Assembly: GCF_900156745.1 (NCBI RefSeq)
Contig: NZ_LT707065.1
Span: forward strand, 4,960,001 to 5,024,000
Length of the DNA stretch: 64,000 bases
Origin: Achromobacter sp. MFA1 R4
Lineage (GTDB): Bacteria > Pseudomonadota > Gammaproteobacteria > Burkholderiales > Burkholderiaceae_B
Reading direction: 5' to 3'
Part shown: piece after piece, positions 1-8,529 of the stretch
How the letters are laid out: every line of letters begins with the position of its first letter
How positions within the stretch are numbered: position 1 is the stretch's first letter
Translations under genes and position numbers: made by a program
Notes under the pieces: model-generated
What the model saw: the letters and a program-made list of their open reading frames with translations, nothing else
Told to the model about the DNA's origin: nothing
The model's database searches: none

Positions 1-401
1 CGTTGCATTTCGCCGCCGGGCTGGAACTGGCGCGCCGCCTCAAGTGGCTGGAGCCTCCCGCCGAACTGGACGGGCGCAGCTTTGCCATCACGGTCGAAGA
101 CCTGGGCATGCGCAGCCGCTTCATCGTGCGCGACGGGGCTTTCCGGCCGCTCTGGAGCCGCGGCGCGGCCGAGGCGGCCGCCGACCTGGAACTGGGCGCC
201 AAGCTGGCCGACTTTTTGGCGCTGATGCGCGCGCAGACCGACGCCGACACCTTGTTCTTCCAGCGCCGCCTGCGCATCGCGGGCGATACGGAGCTGGGCC
301 TGATCGTGAAGAACTGGCTGGACGCGGCGCCCCGGCCCGCGTGGTTGCAGCGCATGAGCGGCGGGGTGGGCGGCGGGGTGGGGGGCGGGGTTGGCGGGTA
401 A
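1..401 (+). CDS. SCP2 sterol-binding domain protein, 3' part only (possibly UbiT-like)
   Basis: The gene enters from the left edge, so its start is outside the window; the visible frame ends at TAA 399-401. The roughly 130 visible residues look like an SCP2 lipid-binding fold (alternating strands around ITVEDLG and FIVRDGAF, then an ADLELGA-type strand and a C-terminal helix). In proteobacteria a single short SCP2 domain is typical of UbiT, an accessory factor of O2-independent ubiquinone synthesis, but without the N-terminus and the expected UbiU/UbiV neighbours that name is only a guess. The last 14 residues are Gly/Val repeats encoded by three 12-bp units (360-395), which is unusual for the family. 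Confidence 0.6.
   Translation, partial: LHFAAGLELARRLKWLEPPAELDGRSFAITVEDLGMRSRFIVRDGAFRPLWSRGAAEAAADLELGAKLADFLALMRAQTDADTLFFQRRLRIAGDTELGLIVKNWLDAAPRPAWLQRMSGGVGGGVGGGVGG
360..395 (+). repeat. Three 12-bp in-frame repeats at the 3' end of the SCP2 gene
   Basis: Three consecutive 12-bp units of the type GGCGGGGTGGGC (360-371, 372-383, 384-395), differing at one or two positions, encode a Gly-Gly-Val-Gly tail just before the stop codon. A change in unit number would keep the frame. Confidence 0.75.
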
Positions 402-571
402 TGGTCCGGGATCGCCGGCTAGTGCCGCCGCGCGCATCGTGGGGTATGGTTACGTGCGCCCGTCCAACGGGCCCAACGACAACCAGGCAGACATCGAAGG
501 CATCTCGCGCGCCGCGCGCGCGTTTGCCGCCTGATCTGAACCCTTGAAAAACGCATTACCCGGAGAGACTC

Positions 572-1867
572 ATGACTGAAGCGAAGAAGCCCAACTGGCG
601 CCTGGAAACCGTGGCCGTCCACGGCGGCTACCGCCCCGATCCGACCACGCGCGCGGTGGCGGTGCCGATCTACCAGACGGTGGCCTATGCGTTCGACGAC
701 ACGCAGCACGGCGCGGACCTCTTCGACCTGAAGGTCGCGGGCAACATCTACACCCGCATCATGAATCCCACCACCGACGTGCTGGAGCAGCGCGTGGCGG
801 CCCTGGAAGGCGGGATCGCCGCGCTGGCGCTGGCGTCGGGCCAGTCGGCCGTCACCTACGCCGTCATGACCATCGCCGAGGCCGGCGACAACATCATTTC
901 GTCCAGCACGCTGTACGGCGGCACCTACAACCTGTTCGCCCACACGCTGCCGCAGTACGGCATCACCACGCGCTTTGCCGACCCCTCGGACCTGGCCGCG
1001 TTCGAGGCGCAGATCGACGACCGCACCAAGGCCATCTTCGCGGAATCGGTCGGCAATCCGCTGGGCAACATCACCGACATCGCCGCGCTGGCCGACCTGG
1101 CGCATCGTCACGGCCTGCCGCTCATCGTCGACAACACCGTGCCCTCGCCGTACCTGCTGCGCCCCATCGAACACGGCGCCGACATCGTGGTGCAGTCCCT
1201 GACCAAGTACCTGGGCGGCCACGGCACCAGCCTGGGGGGCGCCATCATCGACTCGGGCAAGTTCCCGTGGGCCGAGCACAAGGCGCGGTTCAAGCGGCTG
1301 AACGAGCCCGACGTCAGCTATCACGGCGTGGTCTACACCGAAGCCTTCGGCCCGGCCGCCTACATCGGCCGCGCCCGCGTGGTGCCGCTGCGCAATACCG
1401 GCGCGGCCATTTCGCCGTTCAATTCCTTCCAGATCCTGCAGGGCATCGAGACCCTCGCCCTGCGCGTGGACCGCATTGTCGAAAACGCGGTCAAGATCGC
1501 CGGGTACCTGAAGGAGCATCCGAAGGTGGAATGGGTGAACTACGCGGGGCTGCCGGACCATCCGGACCACGCGCTCGCCCGCAAGTACCTGGGCGGCAAG
1601 GTCCCCGGCCTGTTCACCTTCGGGGTGAAGGGCGGCCGCGAGGCGGGCGCGCGCTTCCAGGATGCGCTGCAGCTCTTCACGCGCCTGGTCAACATTGGCG
1701 ATTCCAAGTCCCTGGCGACGCATCCGGCATCCACCACGCACCGCCAGCTCAACCCCGAAGAACTGCAAAAGGCCGGCGTGCGCGAGGAAACCGTGCGTCT
1801 GTCCATCGGCATCGAGCATATCGACGACCTGATCGCCGACCTGGAGCAGGCGCTGGAACAGGTGTGA
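572..1867 (+). CDS. metY: O-acetylhomoserine sulfhydrylase (O-acetylhomoserine aminocarboxypropyltransferase)
   Basis: This cytoplasmic PLP enzyme makes homocysteine (or methionine) directly from O-acetylhomoserine and sulfide (or methanethiol), the direct sulfhydrylation branch of methionine synthesis. The 431-residue length is normal for MetY. The Cys/Met-metabolism PLP signature is present: Asp187 in VDNT should bind the pyridine nitrogen, and Lys212 in SLTKYLGGHG should carry PLP. YTRIMNPT near residue 61 and SGQSA near residue 89 are also family motifs. The ATG at 572 follows a GGAGAG ribosome site by four bases. The gene stands alone; a hairpin at 1903-1921 lies just after it. The 170-bp leader (402-571) contains a short GCCCG/CGGGC hairpin at 458-472 but no riboswitch that I recognise. 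Confidence 0.93.
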   Translation: MTEAKKPNWRLETVAVHGGYRPDPTTRAVAVPIYQTVAYAFDDTQHGADLFDLKVAGNIYTRIMNPTTDVLEQRVAALEGGIAALALASGQSAVTYAVMTIAEAGDNIISSSTLYGGTYNLFAHTLPQYGITTRFADPSDLAAFEAQIDDRTKAIFAESVGNPLGNITDIAALADLAHRHGLPLIVDNTVPSPYLLRPIEHGADIVVQSLTKYLGGHGTSLGGAIIDSGKFPWAEHKARFKRLNEPDVSYHGVVYTEAFGPAAYIGRARVVPLRNTGAAISPFNSFQILQGIETLALRVDRIVENAVKIAGYLKEHPKVEWVNYAGLPDHPDHALARKYLGGKVPGLFTFGVKGGREAGARFQDALQLFTRLVNIGDSKSLATHPASTTHRQLNPEELQKAGVREETVRLSIGIEHIDDLIADLEQALEQV

Positions 1868-1902
1868 TCGCCGCGCCGGCGGCCGGCAAGGCGCCCGCTA
1901 CT

Positions 1903-1921
1903 CGCCCGCTATTTGCGGGCG
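1903..1921. terminator. Hairpin between convergent metY and the small secreted protein gene
   Basis: CGCCCGC, five-base loop TATTT, then GCGGGCG form a perfect 7-bp stem, followed on the plus strand by CTTTTGCCATTTT. It lies 36 bases after the metY stop and overlaps the stop codon of the convergent gene, so it may end transcription of metY. Confidence 0.6.
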
Positions 1922-2367
1922 CTTTTGCCATTTTCCGTGCAGATAAGGTCGCGCAGGCGCCGCTGGACCGGATCGCGCGTGACCGGCGCGTTGCGGATGC
2001 CCGCCACCGGTATCGATTCCACGATCGCGCCGGTGGCGTCATTGCCGGCGTGGTGCAGGACCTGGGTGACCGTGTAGGTGTTGGCGGCGCAATTCAGCGT
2101 GACCGGCTGGGTGACCGAGCCGTAAGGCTGGCCGTTGGCCTCGGAGATCCGCGGCTGGGCGTAGAACCAGGCCACGGTCACGGCCATCACGGTCGGGTTG
2201 TCGGACACGGCCCGGATCGAGTGGGTGTCGTAGAACACCCCCGGCATCGCCTGCGGGTCCACCGGGACCCAGTTGGGATCGTTGGCGGCGGCGTGCGCGC
2301 CGGGGCTGCCGTGAGCGGCGACAAACAGGGCCAGGGCGAGGAGGGCGGCGGGAGGCCTTGCGGTCAT
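1909..2367 (-). CDS. Small exported protein, resembles surface-adhesin E family
   Basis: A 152-residue protein with a clear Sec signal peptide (Ala/Leu-rich core, cleavage likely after AHA near residue 27). The mature part starts with NWVPVDPQ, followed by a FYDTHSIR stretch and two cysteines far apart (NCAAN and LICTEN) that could form a disulfide. This pattern (W, short beta strands, YVD-like segment, terminal Cys) resembles the small periplasmic or surface proteins grouped as adhesin E (Pfam Adhesin_E), but I base that on overall look and the biological role is unknown. It is divergent from the Asp-box protein at 2508 and shares a 140-bp intergenic region with it. Confidence 0.7.
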   Translation of the reverse strand: MTARPPAALLALALFVAAHGSPGAHAAANDPNWVPVDPQAMPGVFYDTHSIRAVSDNPTVMAVTVAWFYAQPRISEANGQPYGSVTQPVTLNCAANTYTVTQVLHHAGNDATGAIVESIPVAGIRNAPVTRDPVQRRLRDLICTENGKSARK

Positions 2368-2507
2368 GGGACGGTTTCCGTGGCGTCGGGGCAGGGGCGC
2401 GCGTCCGGCAAGACGTGAGCATGCGTTACGCCAGTATAGAGAACCGGACGCAACGCGCTATAGTTCCGTCCGTTCGATAAATGGCTGGCGGCGGGGGGCT
2501 GGCGTAT

Positions 2508-3935
2508 ATGCCCAGAATGCCGGGACCCAAGACCATCAGACTGCTGGCCGCAGGCCTAGCGATCGCCGCAGCCGGAGTGCTGGCCTGGGGGATCTACCAG
2601 ATCATCCCGATGGGCGAGCCCCTGCCGCGCAGCGAGATCGTGGGCGAACTCAACGGACCGGCGCTGGCCTCGTATTCCCGGGTGGCCATCCACCGCTACG
2701 GAGAACGCCAGCTCCTCACCGGCCAGCTCCTGGTCACCGCCCGGGACATCGACGGGCTGGCGCAGGCCCCCGTCCTGGACACCCAGGTTCCGTCCCTGAA
2801 AGAACGCCTGCAGCAGCAGCGCGTGCGGCTGGCGCAGGCCGGCGCCATCACCACCCTGGCGCACGGGACCGGCGACCTGGCCCTGGCCATGCTGCAGACC
2901 GGCCGGTCCACCACCGACGCGCGCAATCTCATCTATGGGGGCCGGGGCACCGGCGTATTCGACCTGCTGGGTTCCATCAGCGGCGATACCGGCGTCACGC
3001 TCATCGGCGCGCCGGGCGGCCAGCCGCTGTTTCTCGTCGCCGGCACCCTGCGCAGCCCGGGCGAAGGCGACCAGCCCGCCGCGTGGGACGCGCTGCGCTC
3101 GGACGATCTGGGCACGACCTGGACCTACGATCCCGAGGTGACGCTGGGCGTCCCTCAACAGCACACCACCTTCCTGACGGACCGCCTGGCCATCGCGCTG
3201 GAACACCACGAGACCGGCGTGCGGCTGCTCTACAGTTGCGACGGCGCGCGGCGCTGGTCGGCGACGCGGCTCAAGGAACAGGTCTGGCCCGATTCGGCCG
3301 CCTTCGAGCGCAAGTTTGCGGCGTCGGCGGAGCGGGACCGCGAAACCTACGGCGAAGGCCAGCTCGGCTATGGCTGGTCGCTGTACCCGCTGGACGATCG
3401 TCGCGCGGTGGGCTGGAGCTGGCGCACGCGCGTGAGGCCCGAGGGCCAGGAGGCGCCCGAGTTGATCGAAACGCGGCGTTTCGAGGTGCAGTTCCAGGAA
3501 GACGCCTCGCCCGCGTTCCGCATCACGCCGGACGTGCCCCGGGTGCCCGAGCAGGCGGCGCAGGCGCTCCTGACACGCGACGAGCCGGTGTTCGAGACGG
3601 AAGGCGGGGCCATCTACCAGTTGGACAAGGCCGGGTTGTCCTGGGTGAAGCGATCGACCTCGCCCGACGTGCGCGGGGCCCGGTCCTGGATCGGGCAGGC
3701 GTGGTTCGGCCGCAATGCGTGGGTCATCAAGACCTATGCCGATCACCTGTTCCCCGACAACGAATACACCAAGACCTACTTCTACAGCCGCGACAAAGGC
3801 AGGTCCTGGCGGCCGTTCCAGCTGTCTTACGAACAGGAGCGCGGGCTGCTGGGCCTGGACCAGACGGGCGACGCCCTGCTGACGCTGGCCGAGCGCGGCG
3901 GCAAGACCGTGATCCAGCGCTATCCGCTGGACTGA
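2508..3935 (+). CDS. Membrane-anchored periplasmic protein with Asp-box (BNR) repeats
   Basis: About 475 residues. One N-terminal membrane segment (IRLLAAGLAIAAAGVLAWGI) acts as anchor or uncleaved signal; the rest should be periplasmic. At least three Asp-box-like motifs are visible: DDLGTTWTYD, CDGARRWSAT and RDKGRSWRPF, the turn signature of sialidase-type beta-propellers (S/T-x-D-x-G-x-x-W). Catalytic arginines of true sialidases are not recognisable, so the fold is likely but an enzyme activity is not shown. An upstream ATG at 2481 would add nine Gly-rich residues and another lies at 2517; 2508 is chosen because it sits closest to a purine-rich stretch and places basic residues just before the membrane helix. 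Confidence 0.7.
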   Translation: MPRMPGPKTIRLLAAGLAIAAAGVLAWGIYQIIPMGEPLPRSEIVGELNGPALASYSRVAIHRYGERQLLTGQLLVTARDIDGLAQAPVLDTQVPSLKERLQQQRVRLAQAGAITTLAHGTGDLALAMLQTGRSTTDARNLIYGGRGTGVFDLLGSISGDTGVTLIGAPGGQPLFLVAGTLRSPGEGDQPAAWDALRSDDLGTTWTYDPEVTLGVPQQHTTFLTDRLAIALEHHETGVRLLYSCDGARRWSATRLKEQVWPDSAAFERKFAASAERDRETYGEGQLGYGWSLYPLDDRRAVGWSWRTRVRPEGQEAPELIETRRFEVQFQEDASPAFRITPDVPRVPEQAAQALLTRDEPVFETEGGAIYQLDKAGLSWVKRSTSPDVRGARSWIGQAWFGRNAWVIKTYADHLFPDNEYTKTYFYSRDKGRSWRPFQLSYEQERGLLGLDQTGDALLTLAERGGKTVIQRYPLD

Positions 3936-3940
3936 GACCG

Positions 3941-4630
3941 CTATCCCGCCACCACGTATTCCGGATAGCGTTTACAGATTTCGTTGACCTGGCTGAGCGT
4001 GCCGGACAAGTGCTCGCGCAGCACCTGCTGCGCCCGCGCGGGGTCTTGCGCTGCAATGGCGTCCACCAGCCGCTGGTGATCGTCCAGGATGCGTTCGGCC
4101 TTGCCGGCTTCGGGCAGATGCAGGCGGCGCAGCCGGTCCAGGTGGCCGCTGTAACGCTGCGCCATGTCCCACAGGCTGGCGACGCCGGCGGCCTCGTGCA
4201 TGTCGCGGTGAAACGCCTGATCGGCATTGATGAACTGCTGGTATTGGCCGCTGGCGTGGCTGGCGCGCTGCAGGTCGATGCTGGACTGCAGGCGCTGGAG
4301 CAGGAGCGGGTCGGTCCGCTGCGCCAGCAGGTGCACGATTTCCAGTTCGAGCGAGCGGCGCAGGAAGTGCGCCTGGCGGGCGGCGGCGATGTCGATGCGG
4401 CTGACGACGGTGGTGTGTTGGGGATAGATATCGACCAGGGCCTCCTCGGCCAGCCGCATCAGCGCGTCGCGGATGGGCGTCTGGCTCAGGCCATAGCTGT
4501 CGGCGAGCGTGACGCGGGACAGCGGCGCGCCGGGCGCGAGCTCCAATGAAATGATCTGGCGCCGCAGGTGTTCGAAAACCTGGGGCGCCGCGTGGCGGGA
4601 GCGGTCCAGTCTGAGCTTCTGGCTTTGCAT
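3941..4630 (-). CDS. GntR-family transcriptional regulator (FCD-type effector domain)
   Basis: About 229 residues. The N-terminal winged helix contains the typical GntR pattern (VFEHLRRQIISLELAPGAPL, then LSQTPIRDALMRL) at residues 20-65. The C-terminal all-helical domain, with LRRSLELEIV, DQAFHRDMHEAAG and HQRLVDAI, fits the FadR/VanR subgroup that binds carboxylic-acid effectors through a His/Asp metal site. It is divergent from the dehydratase operon at 4768, with a perfect palindrome at 4709-4724 between them, so it most likely represses that operon and itself. The start at 4630 (MQSQKL) is preferred over 4711, which would add 27 arginine-rich residues and place the start codon inside the palindrome. 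Confidence 0.88.
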   Translation of the reverse strand: MQSQKLRLDRSRHAAPQVFEHLRRQIISLELAPGAPLSRVTLADSYGLSQTPIRDALMRLAEEALVDIYPQHTTVVSRIDIAAARQAHFLRRSLELEIVHLLAQRTDPLLLQRLQSSIDLQRASHASGQYQQFINADQAFHRDMHEAAGVASLWDMAQRYSGHLDRLRRLHLPEAGKAERILDDHQRLVDAIAAQDPARAQQVLREHLSGTLSQVNEICKRYPEYVVAG

Positions 4631-4708
4631 CGGATACGGTATCGAGATTCCGCGTAGGGAAGGGCGGTGACGAAAACGGCAGTGTAGCGGGTTTCCACCT
4701 AGCTGACG

Positions 4709-4724
4709 CACTAATGTATTAGTG
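4709..4724. promoter_or_regulatory. Perfect palindrome, probable GntR operator
   Basis: CACTAAT-GT-ATTAGTG is a perfect 7+2+7 inverted repeat in the 137-bp region between the divergent gntR gene and the dehydratase operon. Short AT-containing palindromes in exactly this place are the usual operators of FadR/VanR-type GntR proteins. Confidence 0.7.
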
Positions 4725-4767
4725 TTTAAATGCCCTGACCGTCACAACGCCTTTCCCTCCTATCCCG

Positions 4768-6498
4768 ATGAAACGACCCTACGAAAGCCTGCGCAGCGCC
4801 GCCTGGATGGCCAAGGACGACCTGCGCTCCTTCGGCCACCGTTCCCGCATGATGCAAATGGGCTATGGCCCCGACGATTGGGCCGGGCGCCCGGTCATCG
4901 CCATCATCAATACCTGGTCCGACCTGAACCCCTGTCACAGCCATTTCAAGCAGCGCGTCGAGGACGTGAAACGCGGCGTGTTCCAGGCCGGCGGCTTCCC
5001 GGTGGAACTGCCCGCGATCTCGGTGTCGGAATCTTTCGTCAAGCCGACCACCATGCTGTATCGCAACTTTCTGGCCATGGAAACGGAAGAGCTCTTGCGC
5101 AGCCATCCGGTGGACGGCGCGGTGCTGATGGGCGGCTGCGACAAGACCACGCCGGGCCTCATCATGGGGGCGATCAGCGCGGGCCTGCCGTGTGTCTACG
5201 TGCCCGCCGGCCCCATGCTGCGCGGCAACTGGAAGGGCAAGGTGCTGGGGTCCGGATCGGACGCCTGGAAACTCTGGGACGAACGCCGCGCCGGCAAGAT
5301 CACGCAGGAACAATGGACCGAGGTGGAGGGCGGCATCGCCCGCAGCTACGGCACCTGCATGACCATGGGCACCGCCAGCACCATGACGGCCATCGCCGAG
5401 TCCATCGGCATGACGCTGCCGGGCGCCTCGTCGATTCCCGCCGCCGACGTCAACCACATGCGCATGTCTGCAGAATGCGGCCGCCGCGTGGTGGACATGG
5501 TCTGGGACGACCTGACGCCGCAGCGCATCCTGAGCCCCGCGTCGTTCAAGAACGCCATCAATGTCGCCATGGCGATGGGCTGTTCCACCAACGCCATCAT
5601 CCACCTGGTCGCCATGTCGCGCCGCGCGGGCTGCGCGGTGGGCCTGGACGACTTCGACGCCGCCAGCCGCAAGGTGCCCGTCATCGCCAACATCCGGCCC
5701 AGCGGCGACACCTACCTGATGGAAGACTTCTACTACGCGGGCGGCCTGCCCGCGCTGATGTCGCGCCTGCACGGCCACCTGGACCTGTCCGCCATGACGG
5801 TCACGGGCAAGACGCTGGGCGAGAACATCGCCGGCGCCGAGGTCTACAACGACGACGTGATCCGCAAGCTGGACGAAGCAATCTACGACGAGGGCGCGCT
5901 GGCCGTGCTGCGCGGCAATATCGCGCCCGACGGTTGCGTCATCAAGCCCAGCGCCTGCGCCCCGCAGTACCTGCGCCATACCGGCCCGGCGCTGGTCTTT
6001 GACGACTACCCCAGCATGAAAGCCGCCGTCGAGGACGAAAACCTGGACGTCACCGCCGACCACATCATGATCCTGCGCAACGCCGGCCCGCAAGGCGGCC
6101 CCGGCATGCCGGAATGGGGCATGCTGCCCATCCCGACCAAGCTGGTCAAACAGGGCGTGCGCGACATGCTGCGCCTGTCGGATGCGCGCATGAGCGGCAC
6201 CAGCTACGGCGCCTGCATCCTGCACGTCGCGCCCGAAAGCTACGTGGGCGGCCCGCTGGCGCTGGTCAAGACGGGCGACACGATCACCGTGGACGTGCCC
6301 GCGCGCACCATCAACCTGAACGTCAGCGACGAGGAACTGGCCGCGCGCCGCGCCGCCTGGACACCGCCTCCGCGGCGCTACGAGCGCGGCTACGGCTGGA
6401 TGTATTCCCGGCACATCCTGCAGGCCAACGACGGCTGCGACTTCGACTTCCTGGAAACGGAATTCGGCGCGCCCGTGCCCGAGCCCGCCATTTTCTGA
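4768..6498 (+). CDS. IlvD/Edd-family dehydratase, probably acting on a sugar acid
   Basis: A 576-residue Fe-S dehydratase of the dihydroxy-acid/phosphogluconate dehydratase family. Such enzymes remove water from 2,3-dihydroxy or sugar acids to give 2-keto-3-deoxy acids. The expected cluster cysteines are visible: NPCHSHF (about residue 53), GGCDKTTPG (about 121) and SYGTCMTMGTAST (about 194); the Mg-binding and C-terminal SDARMSGTSYG motif is near residue 474. The gene lies in an operon with an RraA-family protein and a Bug receptor and is controlled by a GntR protein, a context of aldonate or hydroxy-acid catabolism rather than branched-chain amino acid synthesis. The natural substrate (an aldonate such as arabinonate, for example) cannot be told from the sequence. 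Confidence 0.88.
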   Translation: MKRPYESLRSAAWMAKDDLRSFGHRSRMMQMGYGPDDWAGRPVIAIINTWSDLNPCHSHFKQRVEDVKRGVFQAGGFPVELPAISVSESFVKPTTMLYRNFLAMETEELLRSHPVDGAVLMGGCDKTTPGLIMGAISAGLPCVYVPAGPMLRGNWKGKVLGSGSDAWKLWDERRAGKITQEQWTEVEGGIARSYGTCMTMGTASTMTAIAESIGMTLPGASSIPAADVNHMRMSAECGRRVVDMVWDDLTPQRILSPASFKNAINVAMAMGCSTNAIIHLVAMSRRAGCAVGLDDFDAASRKVPVIANIRPSGDTYLMEDFYYAGGLPALMSRLHGHLDLSAMTVTGKTLGENIAGAEVYNDDVIRKLDEAIYDEGALAVLRGNIAPDGCVIKPSACAPQYLRHTGPALVFDDYPSMKAAVEDENLDVTADHIMILRNAGPQGGPGMPEWGMLPIPTKLVKQGVRDMLRLSDARMSGTSYGACILHVAPESYVGGPLALVKTGDTITVDVPARTINLNVSDEELAARRAAWTPPPRRYERGYGWMYSRHILQANDGCDFDFLETEFGAPVPEPAIF

Positions 6499-6542
6499 AC
6501 CCGGACTTTTTCCGTATTTCCGTCTACCTACCCGGAGCCATC

Positions 6543-7262
6543 GTGTCCCCCATGAATCCCGAAACCCGCGCCCGGCTGTCCGGCGTCAGCACCGCCACGC
6601 TGTGCACGGCCCTGTTCAAGCGCGGCCTGCGCAACCAGTTCATCCAGGATGTGCGGCCGCTCAACGCCAATCTGCCCAACATGGTCGGCCCGGCCTTCAC
6701 GCTGCGCTACATCCCCGCGCGCGAAGACCTGAACACCATCAAGGTGTTCGAAGACCGCGCGCATCCGCAGCGCGCCGCCGTCGAGACCTGCCCCGAAGGG
6801 GCGGTCTTCGTCATGGACAGCCGCAAGGACGCGCGCGCCGCGTCCGCCGGCTCTATCCTGGTCACGCGCCTGATGAAGCGCGGGGTGGCCGGCGTGGTCA
6901 CGGACGGGGGCTTTCGCGATTCGCCCGAGATCGCCGAGATGGGCTTTCCCGCCTACCACCAGCGTCCGTCCGCGCCCACCAACCTGACGCTGCACCAGGC
7001 GCTGGACATCAACGTGCCCATCGGCTGCGGCGACGTGGCCGTGTGGCCCGGTGACATCGTCGTGGGCGACCGCGAGGGCGTGGTGGTGATTCCGGCCCAC
7101 CTGGCCGACGAACTCTCGATCGAAGCCGTCGAAATGACCGTCTTCGAGGACTTCGTCACCAGCCAGGTTCAGGCGGGTGCGTCCATCCTGGGGCTGTACC
7201 CCCCGACCGATCCCGGCACCAAGGACAAGTTCGCCGCCTGGCGCAAAGAACAGGGCCGTTGA
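6543..7262 (+). CDS. RraA-family protein (aldolase/decarboxylase-like)
   Basis: About 239 residues with the RraA/HMG-aldolase fold signature: STATLCTALFKRG at the N-terminus, then SILVTRLMKRGVAGVVTDGG with a following FRD (the TDG-x-x-RD motif that binds substrate and metal), IGCGDVAVWPGDIVVGDREG and VVVIP. Proteins of this group are either RNase E regulators or class II pyruvate aldolases and keto-acid decarboxylases. Following a dehydratase that yields a 2-keto-3-deoxy acid, an aldol cleavage to pyruvate is the more likely job (inference). GTG at 6543 is chosen because a GGAG site ends five bases before it; ATG at 6552 is the alternative. Confidence 0.82.
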   Translation: MSPMNPETRARLSGVSTATLCTALFKRGLRNQFIQDVRPLNANLPNMVGPAFTLRYIPAREDLNTIKVFEDRAHPQRAAVETCPEGAVFVMDSRKDARAASAGSILVTRLMKRGVAGVVTDGGFRDSPEIAEMGFPAYHQRPSAPTNLTLHQALDINVPIGCGDVAVWPGDIVVGDREGVVVIPAHLADELSIEAVEMTVFEDFVTSQVQAGASILGLYPPTDPGTKDKFAAWRKEQGR

Positions 7263-7323
7263 GCCTTGCCGCCGGCGCAGCCGGCAACCCACCCATACCG
7301 ATAAAGATAGGCAGGAGACAACC

Positions 7324-8313
7324 ATGAACATGCAACGACGCGGCGCCCTGGCCGCGCTGCTGGCCGGCGCCGTCCTCGGCACCCTGGCCATGCCCGCCAG
7401 TGCCGCCGATTGGCCGACGCAAAAGCCGATTTCCTATGTGGTGCCGTTCACCGTGGGCGGCTCGACCGACGTGGTGGGCCGGGTGCTGGCCCAGAAGCTG
7501 GCCGACCGCCTGCACCAGAACGTCATCGTCGAGAACAAGCCCGGCGCCGCCGGCGGCATCGGCGCCACCTACGTGGCCAAGGCCGCACCCGACGGCTACA
7601 CGCTCTTCGGCGGCACGATCAGCACGCACGCCATCAACGCCAGCCTGTACAAGAACCTGAAGTACGACCCGGTCAAGGACTTCGAACCGGTGTCCCTGAT
7701 CGCCTTCCTGCCCAACGTGCTGCTGGTCGATCCCAACCTGGGCGTGAACTCGGTGGCCGACCTGATTGCGCTGCTCAAGCGCGACCCATCCAAGCGCACC
7801 TTCGCGTCCTCCGGCGCGGGCACCTCCACGCACCTGGCCGGCGAACTGTTTTCCGGCATGATCGGCGTGCCGCTCACCCACGTGCCCTACAAGGGAACGC
7901 CGCCGGCCATGGTGGATGTGTCGTCGGGCGCGGTGACGTTCATGTTCGACCAGATGACGGCGGCCTTGCCGCTGCTGCAGACCGGCAAGCTCAAGCTGCT
8001 GGCCGTGACCACCAAGGACCGCATCGCGCTCGCGCCCGACGTGCCGACCATGCAGGAGGCCGGCGTGCCTGGCTTCCAGATGGCGTCATGGCAGGCGGTC
8101 TACGCGCCCAAGGGCACGCCCAAGCCCATCCTGGACAAGCTGGCCGCCGAGATTGCCCTGATCCTGAAAGAACCCGACGTCCAGGAAAAGCTGGGCAAGA
8201 CCATGGGCATGGAGCTGGTCGGCAGCACGCCGGACCAACTGCGCGACCTGATGGCCACGGAAATCCCGCGGTGGGCCGAGGTCGTGAAGAAGTCGGGCGC
8301 GTCGGTGGAGTAG
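7324..8313 (+). CDS. Bug-family periplasmic solute receptor (TctC-like)
   Basis: A 329-residue extracytoplasmic receptor. An N-terminal signal (MNMQRRGALAALL, cleavage near ASAAD) is followed by the Bug pattern: PISYVVPFTVGGSTDVVGR, VENKPGAAGGIGATYVAKAAPDGYTL, YDPVKDFEPVSL, HVPYKGTPPAMVDVSSG, and LPDVPTMQE-like APDVPTMQEAGVPGF. The two loops around residues 38-45 and 155-170 normally hold a carboxylate ligand. It closes the gntR-controlled dehydratase operon and likely delivers or senses its acid substrate. No TctA/TctB permease genes are adjacent. A GGAG-type site (GGCAGGAGAC) precedes the ATG. The twin arginine in QRRGAL could allow Tat export but lacks the full motif. Confidence 0.92.
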   Translation: MNMQRRGALAALLAGAVLGTLAMPASAADWPTQKPISYVVPFTVGGSTDVVGRVLAQKLADRLHQNVIVENKPGAAGGIGATYVAKAAPDGYTLFGGTISTHAINASLYKNLKYDPVKDFEPVSLIAFLPNVLLVDPNLGVNSVADLIALLKRDPSKRTFASSGAGTSTHLAGELFSGMIGVPLTHVPYKGTPPAMVDVSSGAVTFMFDQMTAALPLLQTGKLKLLAVTTKDRIALAPDVPTMQEAGVPGFQMASWQAVYAPKGTPKPILDKLAAEIALILKEPDVQEKLGKTMGMELVGSTPDQLRDLMATEIPRWAEVVKKSGASVE

Positions 8314-8529
8314 GGCAGTATCGGGCGAAGTCCGGGGGCGCGTTGTGGTTCACGCAGCGGCCCTCGGCGCCTGGATCATCCGGCGCCCGGGGCGGCATTG
8401 CGCTGCATGGTGACTGACGGCGTCTGCACGCGGGTCGTGTGGGCGAGGCCGCGCGGCGGTAAGCTAAGGCTTATCGGGACCTGGCCCGGCGTCCCGCCCG
8501 GCAGTCAGGCTCGCAGTGGAGTCACCGCA

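Noticed and set aside
419-1819. 466-codon frame antisense to metY
   Set aside because: Low-complexity Arg/Gly/Val/His translation on the reverse strand of a clearly functional gene.
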